Assembly: GCA_041389885.1 (NCBI GenBank)
Contig: JAWKRB010000008.1
Coordinates: 186,001 to 250,000, forward strand
DNA length: 64,000 bases
Reading direction: 5' to 3'
DNA from: JAWKRB01 sp041389885
Lineage (GTDB): Bacteria > Myxococcota_A > Polyangia > Polyangiales > Ga0077539
Every line of letters begins with the position of its first letter. Positions within the stretch are counted from its first letter, which is position 1. Shown here one piece after another: positions 1-8,590 of this stretch. A program made the translations under genes and the position numbers. The notes under the pieces were generated by a model, which saw only the letters and a list, made by a program, of their open reading frames with translations, was not told where the DNA came from and searched no databases.

Positions 1-1
1 T

Positions 2-355
2 CGCTCGACCCTCGACCTCGTCGCGATGGTGCTCGCCAAGGCCGAGCCGGGCATCGCCGAGGTCTACGAGCGCACCCTCGCGCCCGAGGTCCTCTGGCCC
101 CAGGGCGACGCGCTGCGCGCGCGCTTCGCCGACGCGGTGCGCGCGGTGCTCCGCGTGAAGCAGCACGCGACGCTGCTCGACGACAACCCGGTGCTGAGCC
201 GCTCGATCGAGCTGCGCAACCCCTACGTCGACCCGCTCAACCTCTTGCAGGCCGAGCTCCTGCGGCGCGTGCGCGAGCGCGACGACCCGGCGCTGGTGCG
301 GGCGCTGCTGATCACCATGAGCGGCGTCGCCGCGGGGATGAGAAACACCGGGTGA
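2..355 (+). CDS. ppc: Phosphoenolpyruvate carboxylase, C-terminal end (5' part outside the window)
   Basis: The reading frame is open from the window edge to TGA at 353-355 and gives about 117 residues. It carries the C-terminal signature of phosphoenolpyruvate carboxylase: STLDLVAMVLAKA near the start, LRNPYVDPLNLLQAELLRR in the middle, and the terminal GMRNTG whose last glycine is conserved in the family and sits in the active site. The enzyme carboxylates phosphoenolpyruvate to oxaloacetate and replenishes the TCA cycle in the cytoplasm. The catalytic His and Arg residues of the N-terminal and central parts lie upstream and cannot be checked. The ATG at 26 is an internal methionine, not the start. 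Confidence 0.93.
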   Translation, partial: RSTLDLVAMVLAKAEPGIAEVYERTLAPEVLWPQGDALRARFADAVRAVLRVKQHATLLDDNPVLSRSIELRNPYVDPLNLLQAELLRRVRERDDPALVRALLITMSGVAAGMRNTG

Positions 356-403
356 GCGCGTGAGGCGTTGACACGAGCGGGCCTTTCTCGCGTAGCTCCG
401 CGG

Positions 404-1906
404 ATGCGCCCGGTCCTCCTGCTCCTCGCGTGCCTCGCGGCGTGCGAGTCGACTCGCCCCCCCCCCCACCAGCCGGCCGACGCCCCCCCGCGCGCCGCGA
501 CCGACGCCGCCCTCGACGCGCCCGCGCTCCCCGCGAGGTGCGGCGAGCCCGCGGGCCCCTTCGCGCCCCTGAGCACCCGCTGCGGCAACTTCGTCGACGG
601 GCAGGGACGCTCGGTGGTGCTCTTCGGGGTCAACGCCCGCGTCGAGGGGGTCTTCGACGTCGACCTCGGGCCGGGGCGGGTGCCCCTGGAGCCCATTCCG
701 CCCTTCACCCTCGACGACGCGCGGCGGATGCGCGCCGCGGGCTTCAACGCCCTCCGCCTCCCGCTGCAGTGGTCGGGGCTCGAGCCCACCGAGACCGGCG
801 GGGTACGCCCCTCGTACCTCGACCGCGTCGCCGCGGTCGTCGAGCTCTGCCGCCAGGCCGAGCTGGGCGTGCTCCTCGACCTCCACCAGGACGCCTACAG
901 CAAGGAGATCGGCGAAGACGGCGCGCCCCTCTGGGCCATCGTCCCGGCCCCCGACATGCTGCTCGAGGGGCCCCTCAACGACCTCGCCGCCCGGCGCTTC
1001 TCGGCGCAGGTCGCCAGGGCCTTCGCGACCTTCTTCGGCGACGGCGCCGACGGAGAGCGCCTGCGCGGGCGCTACGCGCAGATGGCCGCCGCGCTCGCCG
1101 CGCGGTTTCGCGGCGACCGGACGGTGATCGGCCTCGAGGTCTTCAACGAGCCGGTGGCCTCTGACGCGCAGGTGCGTCGCCTCAATCTCCTTGTCGCGCA
1201 AGCGATTCGTGCGGCCGACAGCGAGCGCCTGGTGTTCTTCGAGCCCGACGTGACCAGCCGGCAGGTGCTCGATCGCTCGCCGCGTCCGAGCGCGCCCTTC
1301 GCCGTCGCGGGCGGGGTGTACGCGCCGCACACGTACCCCCTGTCGTTCACGGGCACCGACGCGCAGCGCATGGGCTTCACCGCCGAGACGCTGGTGCCTT
1401 CGGTGCGCAGCGCGCGCGAGGAGGCGGGGCTCTGGGGCGTTCCCCTCGCGGTGACCGAGTGGGGCTATGACCCCCGCGGGATTCGCGCGGAGGCGTACTA
1501 CGACGCCATGATGAGCGCGCAGGGGCGCTACGGCGCGAGCTCGTTTCTGTGGCTCTGGAAGGAGCAGTCGCAGGACAGCTGGGGCCTCCACGCCTGGGAC
1601 GCCCCCTCGCGCAGCTGGACCGAGCGCGCCGAGGTGTTCCGCTGGGTCGCCCGTCCCCGCCCCGTCGCCGTGGCCGGCGACCTCGAGTCGTGGTCGTGGG
1701 ACCCGTCGGCGCGCGCGCTCACCGTGCGCTACGCGCCGCGGCCCGAGGTCACCGCGCCCCACGAGCTCTGGCTCCCCGCCGCCCTCGGCGCGTGGACCCT
1801 CCGCTGCGACGGCGCGACCGGGGCGGCGTACGAGGCCAGCGCCAACGTCGGCCGCGTGCGATGCGCCGCCGACGCCACGAGCGTCACCGCGCAGCTCGCG
1901 CCCTGA
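404..1906 (+). CDS. Secreted lipoprotein glycoside hydrolase family 5, endoglycoceramidase-like
   Basis: 500 residues. The start is placed at ATG 404 because it gives a clean lipoprotein signal (MRPVLLLLACLAAC, lipobox Cys14); an upstream in-frame TTG at 368 would bury it. An Asp/Ala/Pro-rich linker follows. The catalytic (beta/alpha)8 domain has the GH5 acid/base in VFNEP (Glu249) and the nucleophile in VTEWGYD (Glu352). LLDLHQDAYS followed by APLWAI resembles the endoglycoceramidase-type GH5 subgroup, which cleaves glycan from ceramide or related glycosides. A C-terminal beta-sandwich probably occupies roughly residues 425-500. The exact substrate is inference. It converges on the signalling genes, with stop codons 12 bases apart. 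Confidence 0.85.
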   Translation: MRPVLLLLACLAACESTRPPPHQPADAPPRAATDAALDAPALPARCGEPAGPFAPLSTRCGNFVDGQGRSVVLFGVNARVEGVFDVDLGPGRVPLEPIPPFTLDDARRMRAAGFNALRLPLQWSGLEPTETGGVRPSYLDRVAAVVELCRQAELGVLLDLHQDAYSKEIGEDGAPLWAIVPAPDMLLEGPLNDLAARRFSAQVARAFATFFGDGADGERLRGRYAQMAAALAARFRGDRTVIGLEVFNEPVASDAQVRRLNLLVAQAIRAADSERLVFFEPDVTSRQVLDRSPRPSAPFAVAGGVYAPHTYPLSFTGTDAQRMGFTAETLVPSVRSAREEAGLWGVPLAVTEWGYDPRGIRAEAYYDAMMSAQGRYGASSFLWLWKEQSQDSWGLHAWDAPSRSWTERAEVFRWVARPRPVAVAGDLESWSWDPSARALTVRYAPRPEVTAPHELWLPAALGAWTLRCDGATGAAYEASANVGRVRCAADATSVTAQLAP

Positions 1907-1918
1907 GGCGCGCGCGGG

Positions 1919-3508
1919 TCAGCCCCGCGGCGCGTCGGGGAAGAACAGCGTGAAGCGCGTCTCGCCCGCCTCGCGTTCGTAGCGCGCGGTGCCGCCGTGC
2001 GCCTCGACGACCTGCCGCACGATGGCGAGCCCGAAGCCCGTGCCGTCTTCTTTCCCCAGCGTCGCGAAGGGGCGAAAGAGCGCCGGGAGCACCGCGGCGG
2101 GCACGCCCTCGCCGTTGTCGGCCACCCACAGCTCGACGCCCCCCTCCGCCCGACGCGCGCCCAGGGTGATCTCGCCCGAAGGCAAGCCCGCGACGGCGTC
2201 TGCGGCGTTCTTGGTGAGGTTGTACAGGGCGCGGGAGAGCCGCGTGGGGTCGGCGTAGAGCGCCAGGCCCTCCGGCGCCTCGGCGCGCACCGTCACCCCG
2301 CTGAGCGCGAGGAGCACCCGCCACGACGCGTCGTCGTCGGTCAGGGCCGCCCGCGCGTCGAGGGTCTTGGGGCGCACCTCGAGTCGGCCGCTGCAGAGGG
2401 CCATGGTGTCGCGAATGAGCTCCACCGCGCGGTTGAGCTCGAAGTCGACCTTCGCGAGGCCCGCGGCGACCTCGGGGCTCACGTCGTCGCGCCCCCGGAG
2501 CAGGTGGGTGATGAGCTGCGCCGCGCCCAGGGGGTTGCGCACGTCGTGGAGCGTGAAGCCCAGCGCGCGGCCCGCCGCCGCGAGGCGCTCGGCCTCGCCC
2601 AGCCGCGCGGAGATCTCGCAGTTGCGCAGCGCGAGCGCGGCGTTCTCGAGAAAGACCTCGAGGAGGTAGCGGCGGTCAGGGGTGATCCTCGCGCGGCCCG
2701 TGAGGGCGATGGCCAGGCCGTACTGGTGGATCGGCAGCACGAAGGCCCCGTCGGCCCCCAGCGCGACCTGCCCGTCGTCGCCCCCGCGCGCGAGGTTGAG
2801 CCGCTCGGTGAGCGCCCGCGCCGAGGCGGCGTCGACCAGCGCGCCGACGCCGAGGTCGAAGGCGAACGCGCCCTCCGGCGTCACCCGGAGGATCGCCGCG
2901 GAGTCGGTGTCGAGCCAGAGGCAGATCTCGCGCAGCAGGTGCTCCACGAGCTCCCGAATGTCCTCCACGTCGCCGCGCAGCGTCGCCACGGCCCGCACGA
3001 GCGCCTCGATCTCCCGGGCCTTGTTCCACTCCACGACGAGCTTCGTCGCGAGCTGCCGCATCTCGTCGGGGAGAAAGGGCTTGACGAAGTACCCGACGTT
3101 CGCGCCCGCGCGGTCGACGATCGCGTCGATGGAGTGGTCGCTGTACGCCGTGACGAAGACCACCTCGGCGCGGCGGTCGTACGAGCGGATGCGCTCGATG
3201 GTCTCGACCCCGTCGAGCCCCGGCATGCGCATGTCGCAGAACACCACCGCGTAGGGGCGCCCGGCCTCCACCGCGGCGCGCACGCGGGCGACCCCGGTCT
3301 CGCCGTCCTCGGCGACATCGAGCTCGAAGGTCAGCGACTCGGACGACGGCGGCGAGGGCGCGCCCTCGTCGAAGAGCACCCTCGCCGCGCTGCGCACGGT
3401 CTCGTCGCGAAGGGGCCTCGGGCGCAGCGCCGCGCGAAAGCTGTCGCGCACGCCGGCCTCGTCATCGATCACCAGCACCCGCGCGTTGATTCGACGCTCT
3501 TCGCTCAC
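1919..3508 (-). CDS. Receiver-GAF-like-histidine kinase hybrid protein
   Basis: 529 residues from a GTG start that overlaps the stop of the upstream kinase gene as GTGA, so translation is probably coupled. An N-terminal receiver domain carries the phospho-acceptor Asp92 in FCDMRMPGLDG and the Lys of the YFVKPF motif. A central GAF-like region spans about 190-300. A dimerisation/phospho-acceptor helix has His321 in LHDVRNPLG, and the C-terminal ATPase domain shows NLTKNA, the DNGEGVP box and GTGFGLAIV. It has no membrane segment, so it is probably cytoplasmic. The likely flow is phosphate from the upstream PAS kinase to this receiver, which then controls its own kinase; that order is inferred from gene order and domains. 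Confidence 0.88.
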   Translation of the reverse strand: MSEERRINARVLVIDDEAGVRDSFRAALRPRPLRDETVRSAARVLFDEGAPSPPSSESLTFELDVAEDGETGVARVRAAVEAGRPYAVVFCDMRMPGLDGVETIERIRSYDRRAEVVFVTAYSDHSIDAIVDRAGANVGYFVKPFLPDEMRQLATKLVVEWNKAREIEALVRAVATLRGDVEDIRELVEHLLREICLWLDTDSAAILRVTPEGAFAFDLGVGALVDAASARALTERLNLARGGDDGQVALGADGAFVLPIHQYGLAIALTGRARITPDRRYLLEVFLENAALALRNCEISARLGEAERLAAAGRALGFTLHDVRNPLGAAQLITHLLRGRDDVSPEVAAGLAKVDFELNRAVELIRDTMALCSGRLEVRPKTLDARAALTDDDASWRVLLALSGVTVRAEAPEGLALYADPTRLSRALYNLTKNAADAVAGLPSGEITLGARRAEGGVELWVADNGEGVPAAVLPALFRPFATLGKEDGTGFGLAIVRQVVEAHGGTARYEREAGETRFTLFFPDAPRG

Positions 3509-5116
3509 GATGTCTCCCCCGGCCGCAGCGGCAACGAGACCAAGAACTCGGCGCCCCGCCCCGGCCCCGGGCTCGTGAGTCGCACGCGCCCGCCCAGGGA
3601 CTCGATCGCCCGCCTCGCCGAGCCCAGGCCCAGCCCCGACCCCCGGGCGCGGGTCGTGCGCCCGTCTTCGAAGAACTGCTCGCCGGCCCCCTCGAAGCCC
3701 GGGCCGTTGTCGACGAGCACGAACAGTAGCTGGTCGTCGTCGAGCTCCACCCGGAGCGTCAGCCGCGGCGGGACGCCCGCGGGCTCGGCGTCGAAGGCGT
3801 CGAGCGCGTTGCGCGCGCCGTTCACCAGGGCGCGCACGAGCAGCAGCCCGTCGACCTGCTGGGTGCGCGCCGCCGGGCTCACGTCGAGGTCGAAGCGCCC
3901 CCCTCGGCTGGCGAGGTCGACCGAGACCATCGCCTGCAGGCTCGAGAGGGCCTCGGCCACCGTGGCGACGCGCGCCCGGCTCTCGCCCCCGAGCTGGCTC
4001 TGCCTGCGGTGCACGTCGAGGAGCTCCTTGGCGTGGTCGACGGCGCTCGCGAGCCGCTCGAGGCCCTCGCGCGCCTCGGCCTGCGCGCTCGACATCGCGC
4101 GCTCGACCCTCGAGGATGTCGCCGAGCGCGTCGGCGCGGCTCGCGCCGAGGGCGACCGCGAGCTCGGCGCGCATCGAGCGGACGAAGCGCGCGGTGCGCG
4201 GGAGCTCGTTGTCGACCTCGGCGTAGCGGAGCGTCGCGCGGACCTCGGCCACGCTCGAGCCGACGCTCGTGAGCACGTTGCCCAGGTCGTGGAGGAGCTG
4301 CGCGGAGAACTCCATGCGCCCGCGGTCCCTCGCCTCGCGGGCGAGGCGCGCGGCGCTCTCGAACTCGAGGCGCTTGCGCTCGGAGATGTCGCGCAGAACG
4401 CCGAGGTAGATCGTTCGGTTCGAGAGGTGAATCTCCGACACCCCGAGCTCGACCGGGATCGTCGACCCGTCGGCGCGGCGCCCGGTCACCTCGCGCGGCC
4501 CCGCCCCGAGGATGCGCGAGGCGCCGAGAAACCGCTCGAGCCGACGCTCCCCGACCTTTCCCGGCGGGTCGGGGAGGAGCTTCGAGACGCGCTGCCCCAG
4601 CAGGCCCTCGAGCTCGTAGCCGAACATCGCGAGCAGCGCGGGGTTGCAGCTCTCGATCACCCCCTCGGCGTCGACGGTGATCATCCCGTCGTCGGCGCCG
4701 CCGAACACCGCGCGGAGCTGCGCCTCGCGGTCGACCAGCGCGGCGGCGTGGGCGCGCTGCTCGGTCACGTCGCGGGCAACGGCGAAGATCCTCCCCTCGT
4801 CGGTCACGGGCCGCGCGTGCCACGCGAGCCAGCGGTAGCCGCCGTCGGCGCAGCGGTACCGGTTCTCGAAGTCGATGGTCGTGGAGCCCGCGGAGAGCGA
4901 CGAGATCTCGCGCTCGGTGGCGGCGCGGTCGTCGGGGTGCACGAAGTCGAGAAAGGGCCGGCCCTGGAGGGTCAGGGCGTCGTACCCCAGCACCCGAGAG
5001 AACGAGGGGTTGATCCGCAGGAAGTACCCCTCGAAGTTCGCGATGCACATGAGGTCGACCGAGAGCGAGAAGAGCTGCTCCAGATCTCGCGCGTCGAGTG
5101 CCGAGTCGAGTGACAT
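3505..5116 (-). CDS. PAS-PAS sensor histidine kinase, interrupted by an apparent one-base frameshift
   Basis: Start ATG at 5116. The first frame encodes two PAS domains (about residues 12-125 and 130-255; GRRADGSTIPVELGVSEI is typical) and a phospho-acceptor helix with His276 in LLHDLGNVL. Coding similarity then moves to another frame near 4095-4125, where ERAMSSAQAEAREGLERL continues the helix. The ATPase domain follows, with VNGARNALDAF, VDNGPGFEG and GSGLGLGSARRAIESLGG, and ends at TGA 3505. Removing one base gives a continuous 536-residue kinase of normal design. The shift may be a sequencing error, a real lesion, or re-initiation at ATG 4095. The unshifted frame stays open into the next gene but is low-complexity Arg/Ala and not credible protein. 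Confidence 0.8.
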
Positions 5117-5379
5117 GGTATCGCCCGGCGGCGCTCCACCGAGCCCGCCACGTTCCCTCGGCCCTTGGTGGTAGCGCCGCGGCTCTCGGATCGTCAAGCG
5201 TCGATGCGAGGGCGCCGAGGCGGCGCCAGACAGCGCGCGGCCCGCGCGGGCACCCCGACTGGGTGACAAGTGCAGAATCGAGCCGAGGTCGTGAGATTTC
5301 TGTTCGGGTTGGGAGTAGAGGACAGGAGAGCCCTGTGGCTCGCTTCAAGATCGCGCGAGCTCCTGAGGGGGACCTCGAC

Positions 5380-6615
5380 ATGATGGACCACCACGCACCC
5401 ACCGACCGCCACTCCGCGCTGGCCCGCCGCGAGCGCGCGAAGATCTTGCGCCGGTTCGTGGCCCTCGACCGCGAGGCCGCCCTCGGCGCGGTGGCGGCGA
5501 GCGTCGCGCACGGCATCAACACGCCGCTGATGCAGGTCTACAGCGACGTCGCCCAGGGTCGCGACCGCGCGCGGCGGCTCCAGCGCGAGGCGCGGGGCTG
5601 GGTCGAGCGCGGCGAGGTCGACGAGCTCCTCGCGCGGCTCAAGGAGCTGCAGCACACCTTCGATCAGCTCCGCGCCGACGTGCTCGAGGTCGCGAGCTCG
5701 ACGCGCAACGTGGGGGTCTTCGCGCAGGCGCGCTCGAGGTCCCCGAGCGTGTCGAACCCCACGCACCTGCTGCAGGTCGCCATCGACCTCGCCGAGAACG
5801 GGATTCGTCACCGCGCGCGCTTCAGCAGCGCCCTGTGCGAGCTCCCCGCGCTCCGCGGCAGCGAGGAGCAGATCGGGCACCTCTTCTTCGCCTCGCTCAT
5901 GGCCAGCATGAACGCCGTGCCCGAGAACGGCGCGGCGAACCACATGATCTCCGTGCGCGCGCGGCACGAGGGCGAGCGGGTCGTGGTCGAGGTCGAAGAC
6001 ACCGGCGGGCAGCGACACGTGCCCGTCGACGACGACGACGCCCTCGACGCGTTCCTGCTCGAGCGCTCGCCGACGGAGGTGGCGCTGGCGGTGTGCCGGG
6101 CGCTGGTGAGCGACCTCGAGGGCGAGATGGCGCTCTACCCCCTCGACCGGGGCTACCGCCTTCGGCTGAGCCTGTTGACCCTCTCGGCCGCGCCCCCCGT
6201 CGAGACCTTCGAGCTCACCCCCGAGGTCGAGCCGCCGCCCGCGCGGCGGGGCCGCGTGCTGGTGATCGACGACGAGCCCACGCTGCTGGGCCTCGTGTGC
6301 CAGGTGCTGCGCCTCGACCACGAGGTCGAGGGCACCGCCGACCCGCACGAGGCGCTCGCGCGGGTCGAGGCGGGGGAGCGCTACGACGTGATCCTCTGCG
6401 ACCTGATGATGCCGGCGATGAACGGCGTCGACCTGTTCTACGCGATCCAGCGCTTCGCGCCGCACGTCGCGTCGCGCATGGTCTTTCTCACCGCGGGCGC
6501 GTTCTCGGAGAAGGCGCGGAGCTTTCTCGAGCGCGGCGTCGCGCCCTACCTCGAGAAGCCCATCGAGCCCGACGCGCTCCGCGCCGAGGTCAGCGCCAGG
6601 GTGGCCGCGGTCTGA
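5380..6615 (+). CDS. Hybrid histidine kinase with degenerate ATPase domain and C-terminal receiver
   Basis: 411 residues. The start is set at ATG 5380 (5383 also possible) because GAGGGGG lies 8 bases upstream. The N-terminal helix carries a candidate phospho-acceptor His44 in VAHGINTPL, the pattern of the VAHEINNPL box of PAS/HisKA kinases. The following ATPase region is hard to match: an EDTGG stretch stands where an N or G1 box is expected and no GxGLGL box is visible. The C-terminal receiver is intact (VLVIDDEPTLLG, Asp341 in LCDLMMPAMNG, Lys in YLEKPIEPD). It is divergent from the PAS kinase gene across 263 bases. It may receive phosphate rather than make it; that is inference. Confidence 0.8.
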   Translation: MMDHHAPTDRHSALARRERAKILRRFVALDREAALGAVAASVAHGINTPLMQVYSDVAQGRDRARRLQREARGWVERGEVDELLARLKELQHTFDQLRADVLEVASSTRNVGVFAQARSRSPSVSNPTHLLQVAIDLAENGIRHRARFSSALCELPALRGSEEQIGHLFFASLMASMNAVPENGAANHMISVRARHEGERVVVEVEDTGGQRHVPVDDDDALDAFLLERSPTEVALAVCRALVSDLEGEMALYPLDRGYRLRLSLLTLSAAPPVETFELTPEVEPPPARRGRVLVIDDEPTLLGLVCQVLRLDHEVEGTADPHEALARVEAGERYDVILCDLMMPAMNGVDLFYAIQRFAPHVASRMVFLTAGAFSEKARSFLERGVAPYLEKPIEPDALRAEVSARVAAV

Positions 6616-6675
6616 CGCGCGGCGGTCACCGCGCCCGCGCGTCGCCCGATCGTTCGAAGTCGCACGACCCCGCGC

Positions 6676-7293
6676 TCACCGGGCGTCTCCCGCGGCGGGC
6701 CAGCCGCGCCCCACGCGCGCGGCGATGTGCGCGGCGACGGCGGCCACGTCGGCCTCGCTCACGCCCTCGCGGTCCGCGCCGAAATAGCCCCAGCGGTCGT
6801 CGCGAAATTGCATCCCGTAGCGCGCGGGCTGCCCGCCCCGCGGGGGCGTGAGCGAGAGCGCGGTGATGTGGTCGTACGAGTACGTACGAACGCCCAGCGG
6901 CGAGTGGATCGCGAGGCGATCGGCGCCCACCTCGGTGTACGACGTGAGGTAGAACGCTCCGCAGACGGCGTAGACGACGAAGAGCAGCGCCCCCTTGATC
7001 AGCAGGGCGCTCCGCAGCACCGGGGCGCGCTCGAGGAGGTCGCGGGCGGGGTCGGGCGCCTGCGGCGGCGGCGGGCGGATCACCGCGCGAAGGAGGAGCG
7101 GCGCGGTCATCGCGCTGAGGATGGTGCAGGCGCCGAAGCGCAGCGCTCTCGCCGGGCCCAGCACCCACTCCCCCGGCGCGGCGACGGGCTGAAGCCACGC
7201 GCGCACCAGCGGGAGCACCCCCCAGTACGCCGCGAAGACCGCCGCGAGGATCGCCAGCGCGACGACGGCGCGCCTCATCGGCGACGGCGTCAT
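6676..7293 (-). CDS. Membrane protein of unknown function
   Basis: 205 residues from ATG 7293. Three hydrophobic segments are visible: residues about 9-27 (VVALAILAAVFAAYWGVLPL), around 50-65, and around 95-115. After the last one comes a soluble region with a beta-rich stretch (VGADRLAIHSPLGVRTYSY, then YFGADREGVSEADV) that looks like a small PH-like domain, as in membrane-associated DUF families. I do not recognise the family. The start lies 4 bases after the stop of the gene at 7298-7570, so the two are probably co-transcribed. Confidence 0.6.
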   Translation of the reverse strand: MTPSPMRRAVVALAILAAVFAAYWGVLPLVRAWLQPVAAPGEWVLGPARALRFGACTILSAMTAPLLLRAVIRPPPPQAPDPARDLLERAPVLRSALLIKGALLFVVYAVCGAFYLTSYTEVGADRLAIHSPLGVRTYSYDHITALSLTPPRGGQPARYGMQFRDDRWGYFGADREGVSEADVAAVAAHIAARVGRGWPAAGDAR

Positions 7294-7297
7294 GCGC

Positions 7298-7570
7298 TCA
7301 CCGGCTCCCCCAGCGCCAGCGCCAGGGCTCGCTGCTCTTCTTCGCGCAGAGCGCGATGAACGCACCCGTGCCGACGAGCGCGCCGGCCACGCCCAGCGCG
7401 AACCATCCCAGCGAGAGCGAGCCCTCGCCCCCGGAGCGCGCGAGCGACAGGGTCGCGGCGATCTCGGCCGTCAGGGCGACGACGTACACGAGGACGGCGG
7501 CCCAGCCCTTCCAGTGGGCGGGATAGGCCCCATAGCCGTAGGTCTTGGGTCGAAACCACGCGTCGCGCAT
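7298..7570 (-). CDS. Small two-helix membrane protein of unknown function
   Basis: 90 residues from ATG 7570. The N-terminus is Tyr/Gly-rich and soluble (RDAWFRPKTYGYGAYPAHWK). Two hydrophobic helices follow (about residues 22-42 and 52-72), then a basic tail ending RWRWGSR. No family recognised. A four-base gap separates it from the downstream membrane protein, so the pair forms a likely operon. It sits 68 bases downstream of the broken outer-membrane protein gene on the same strand and may belong to the same transcript. Confidence 0.6.
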   Translation of the reverse strand: MRDAWFRPKTYGYGAYPAHWKGWAAVLVYVVALTAEIAATLSLARSGGEGSLSLGWFALGVAGALVGTGAFIALCAKKSSEPWRWRWGSR

Positions 7571-7638
7571 CGGTGCAGACCTCCTCGTCGACCCTAGCGC
7601 GAACGGCGCGCCGGGGCCCGGGAGCGAAGGACCTCCGA

Positions 7639-8518
7639 TCAGAAGCGCACCGAGCCCGCGGCCTGGCTGTAGAAGCCGACCCGAAAGTCGTCGGCGCGGG
7701 CGAGGCCGACGCTGCTCGCGCCCACGAGCACGCCGAGCTGCCATCGCTCGAAGGTGTAGCTCGCGGTGGCGCCGGCGATCATGTCGGTCTCGGAGATGCA
7801 CGCGTTGCTCGAGGGGTTCGCGGCGCAGCGGGCCTGCCGCGTCGCCTCTTCGGCCTCGTCGCCGAGCCCGGAGCGAAGCTGCCCCGACACCCCCAGCGCG
7901 AACTCGGGGATCGGCCTCCAGGCGAGATACACCCGCGCCTCGAGGTCGTTCTCGTTCTCTTCGCCCAGGCCGCGCCCGTAGGTGCCCTGCAGGCCTCCCT
8001 CGAAGCGGCGCGTGCGGTACTGAAAATTCACCGAGGCCTCGAGCTCGGGCTCGCCGCCGCGGTAGCCGTTGGCCTTGAACGACAGGGCCGCGCCGCCGAG
8101 GAGCCCGGTGTCTCGTCCCTGCCCGAGAAAACTGCCAGCGAAGTTGCCCGTAGGCGCCGAGGCCCGGCACGCCGTCGGTCTCCCCCGAGGTCGCGGGGCT
8201 GCTCCCGACCCAGGTGGTCCCTGCGGCGAGGGTGAAGCCCGCGGGGAGGCCCACCTCGATGTCGAAGATCGGCCGCGCCGCGGAGAGCGAGCCCGAGGCA
8301 GGCTGCACTTCGACGCCGGCGCGCGCCCTCACGTTGAGCGCCGGGAGCGCCGCCGCGGAGGTGTACAGCGGGCTGGGCGACGTGTACGCGCCGCCCGTCG
8401 GATCATGAATGGGCACCCGCGACGACGGGACCTCGTCGCGCGTCTGCGCGGCGGCGGCAGACGTGAGCAGCACCAGCGACAGGGTGACGAGGGGGGGGCG
8501 CATCTCCGCTGGGTTCAT
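7639..8518 (-). CDS. Outer-membrane beta-barrel protein, interrupted by a one-base shift in a T run
   Basis: The start is put at ATG 8518, with GAGGT 11 bases upstream; ATG 8503 is an alternative with poor spacing. A signal peptide ending TSAAAAQ is followed by a beta-barrel-like protein with alternating strands (FDIEVGLPAGFTLAAGTTWVG; later ELEASVNFQYRTRRFEGGLQ) and a C-terminal Phe (AAGSVRF), typical of outer-membrane barrels. The frame changes at about 8127-8132, in the run TTTT of CAGTTTTCTC. Dropping one T joins LRWQF to LGQGRDTGLLGG and gives a continuous 292-residue protein. Function unknown; it resembles generic transporter-like or porin-like barrels. Confidence 0.65.
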
Positions 8519-8550
8519 CTCGCGGGGCGACCTCACCCGTCAATGCCCCC

Positions 8551-8581
8551 CTCTCCCTGCGACCGCCCGTCGCAGGGAGAG
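8551..8581 (-). terminator. Strong hairpin terminator downstream of the molybdopterin oxidoreductase
   Basis: A perfect 13-bp inverted repeat, CTCTCCCTGCGAC at 8551-8563 and GTCGCAGGGAGAG at 8569-8581, encloses a 5-base loop. It lies 10 bases past the oxidoreductase stop codon on the minus strand. No clear U-tract follows, so it may act as a stability hairpin or a Rho-assisted terminator. Confidence 0.65.
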
Positions 8582-8590
8582 GCGCCTCGG

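Noticed and set aside
1919..5269. A single 1116-residue fusion kinase
   Set aside because: The central 200 residues are Arg/Ala-rich nonsense while a proper ATPase domain exists in another frame at 3505-4095; the gene is two proteins, the first with a frame lesion.
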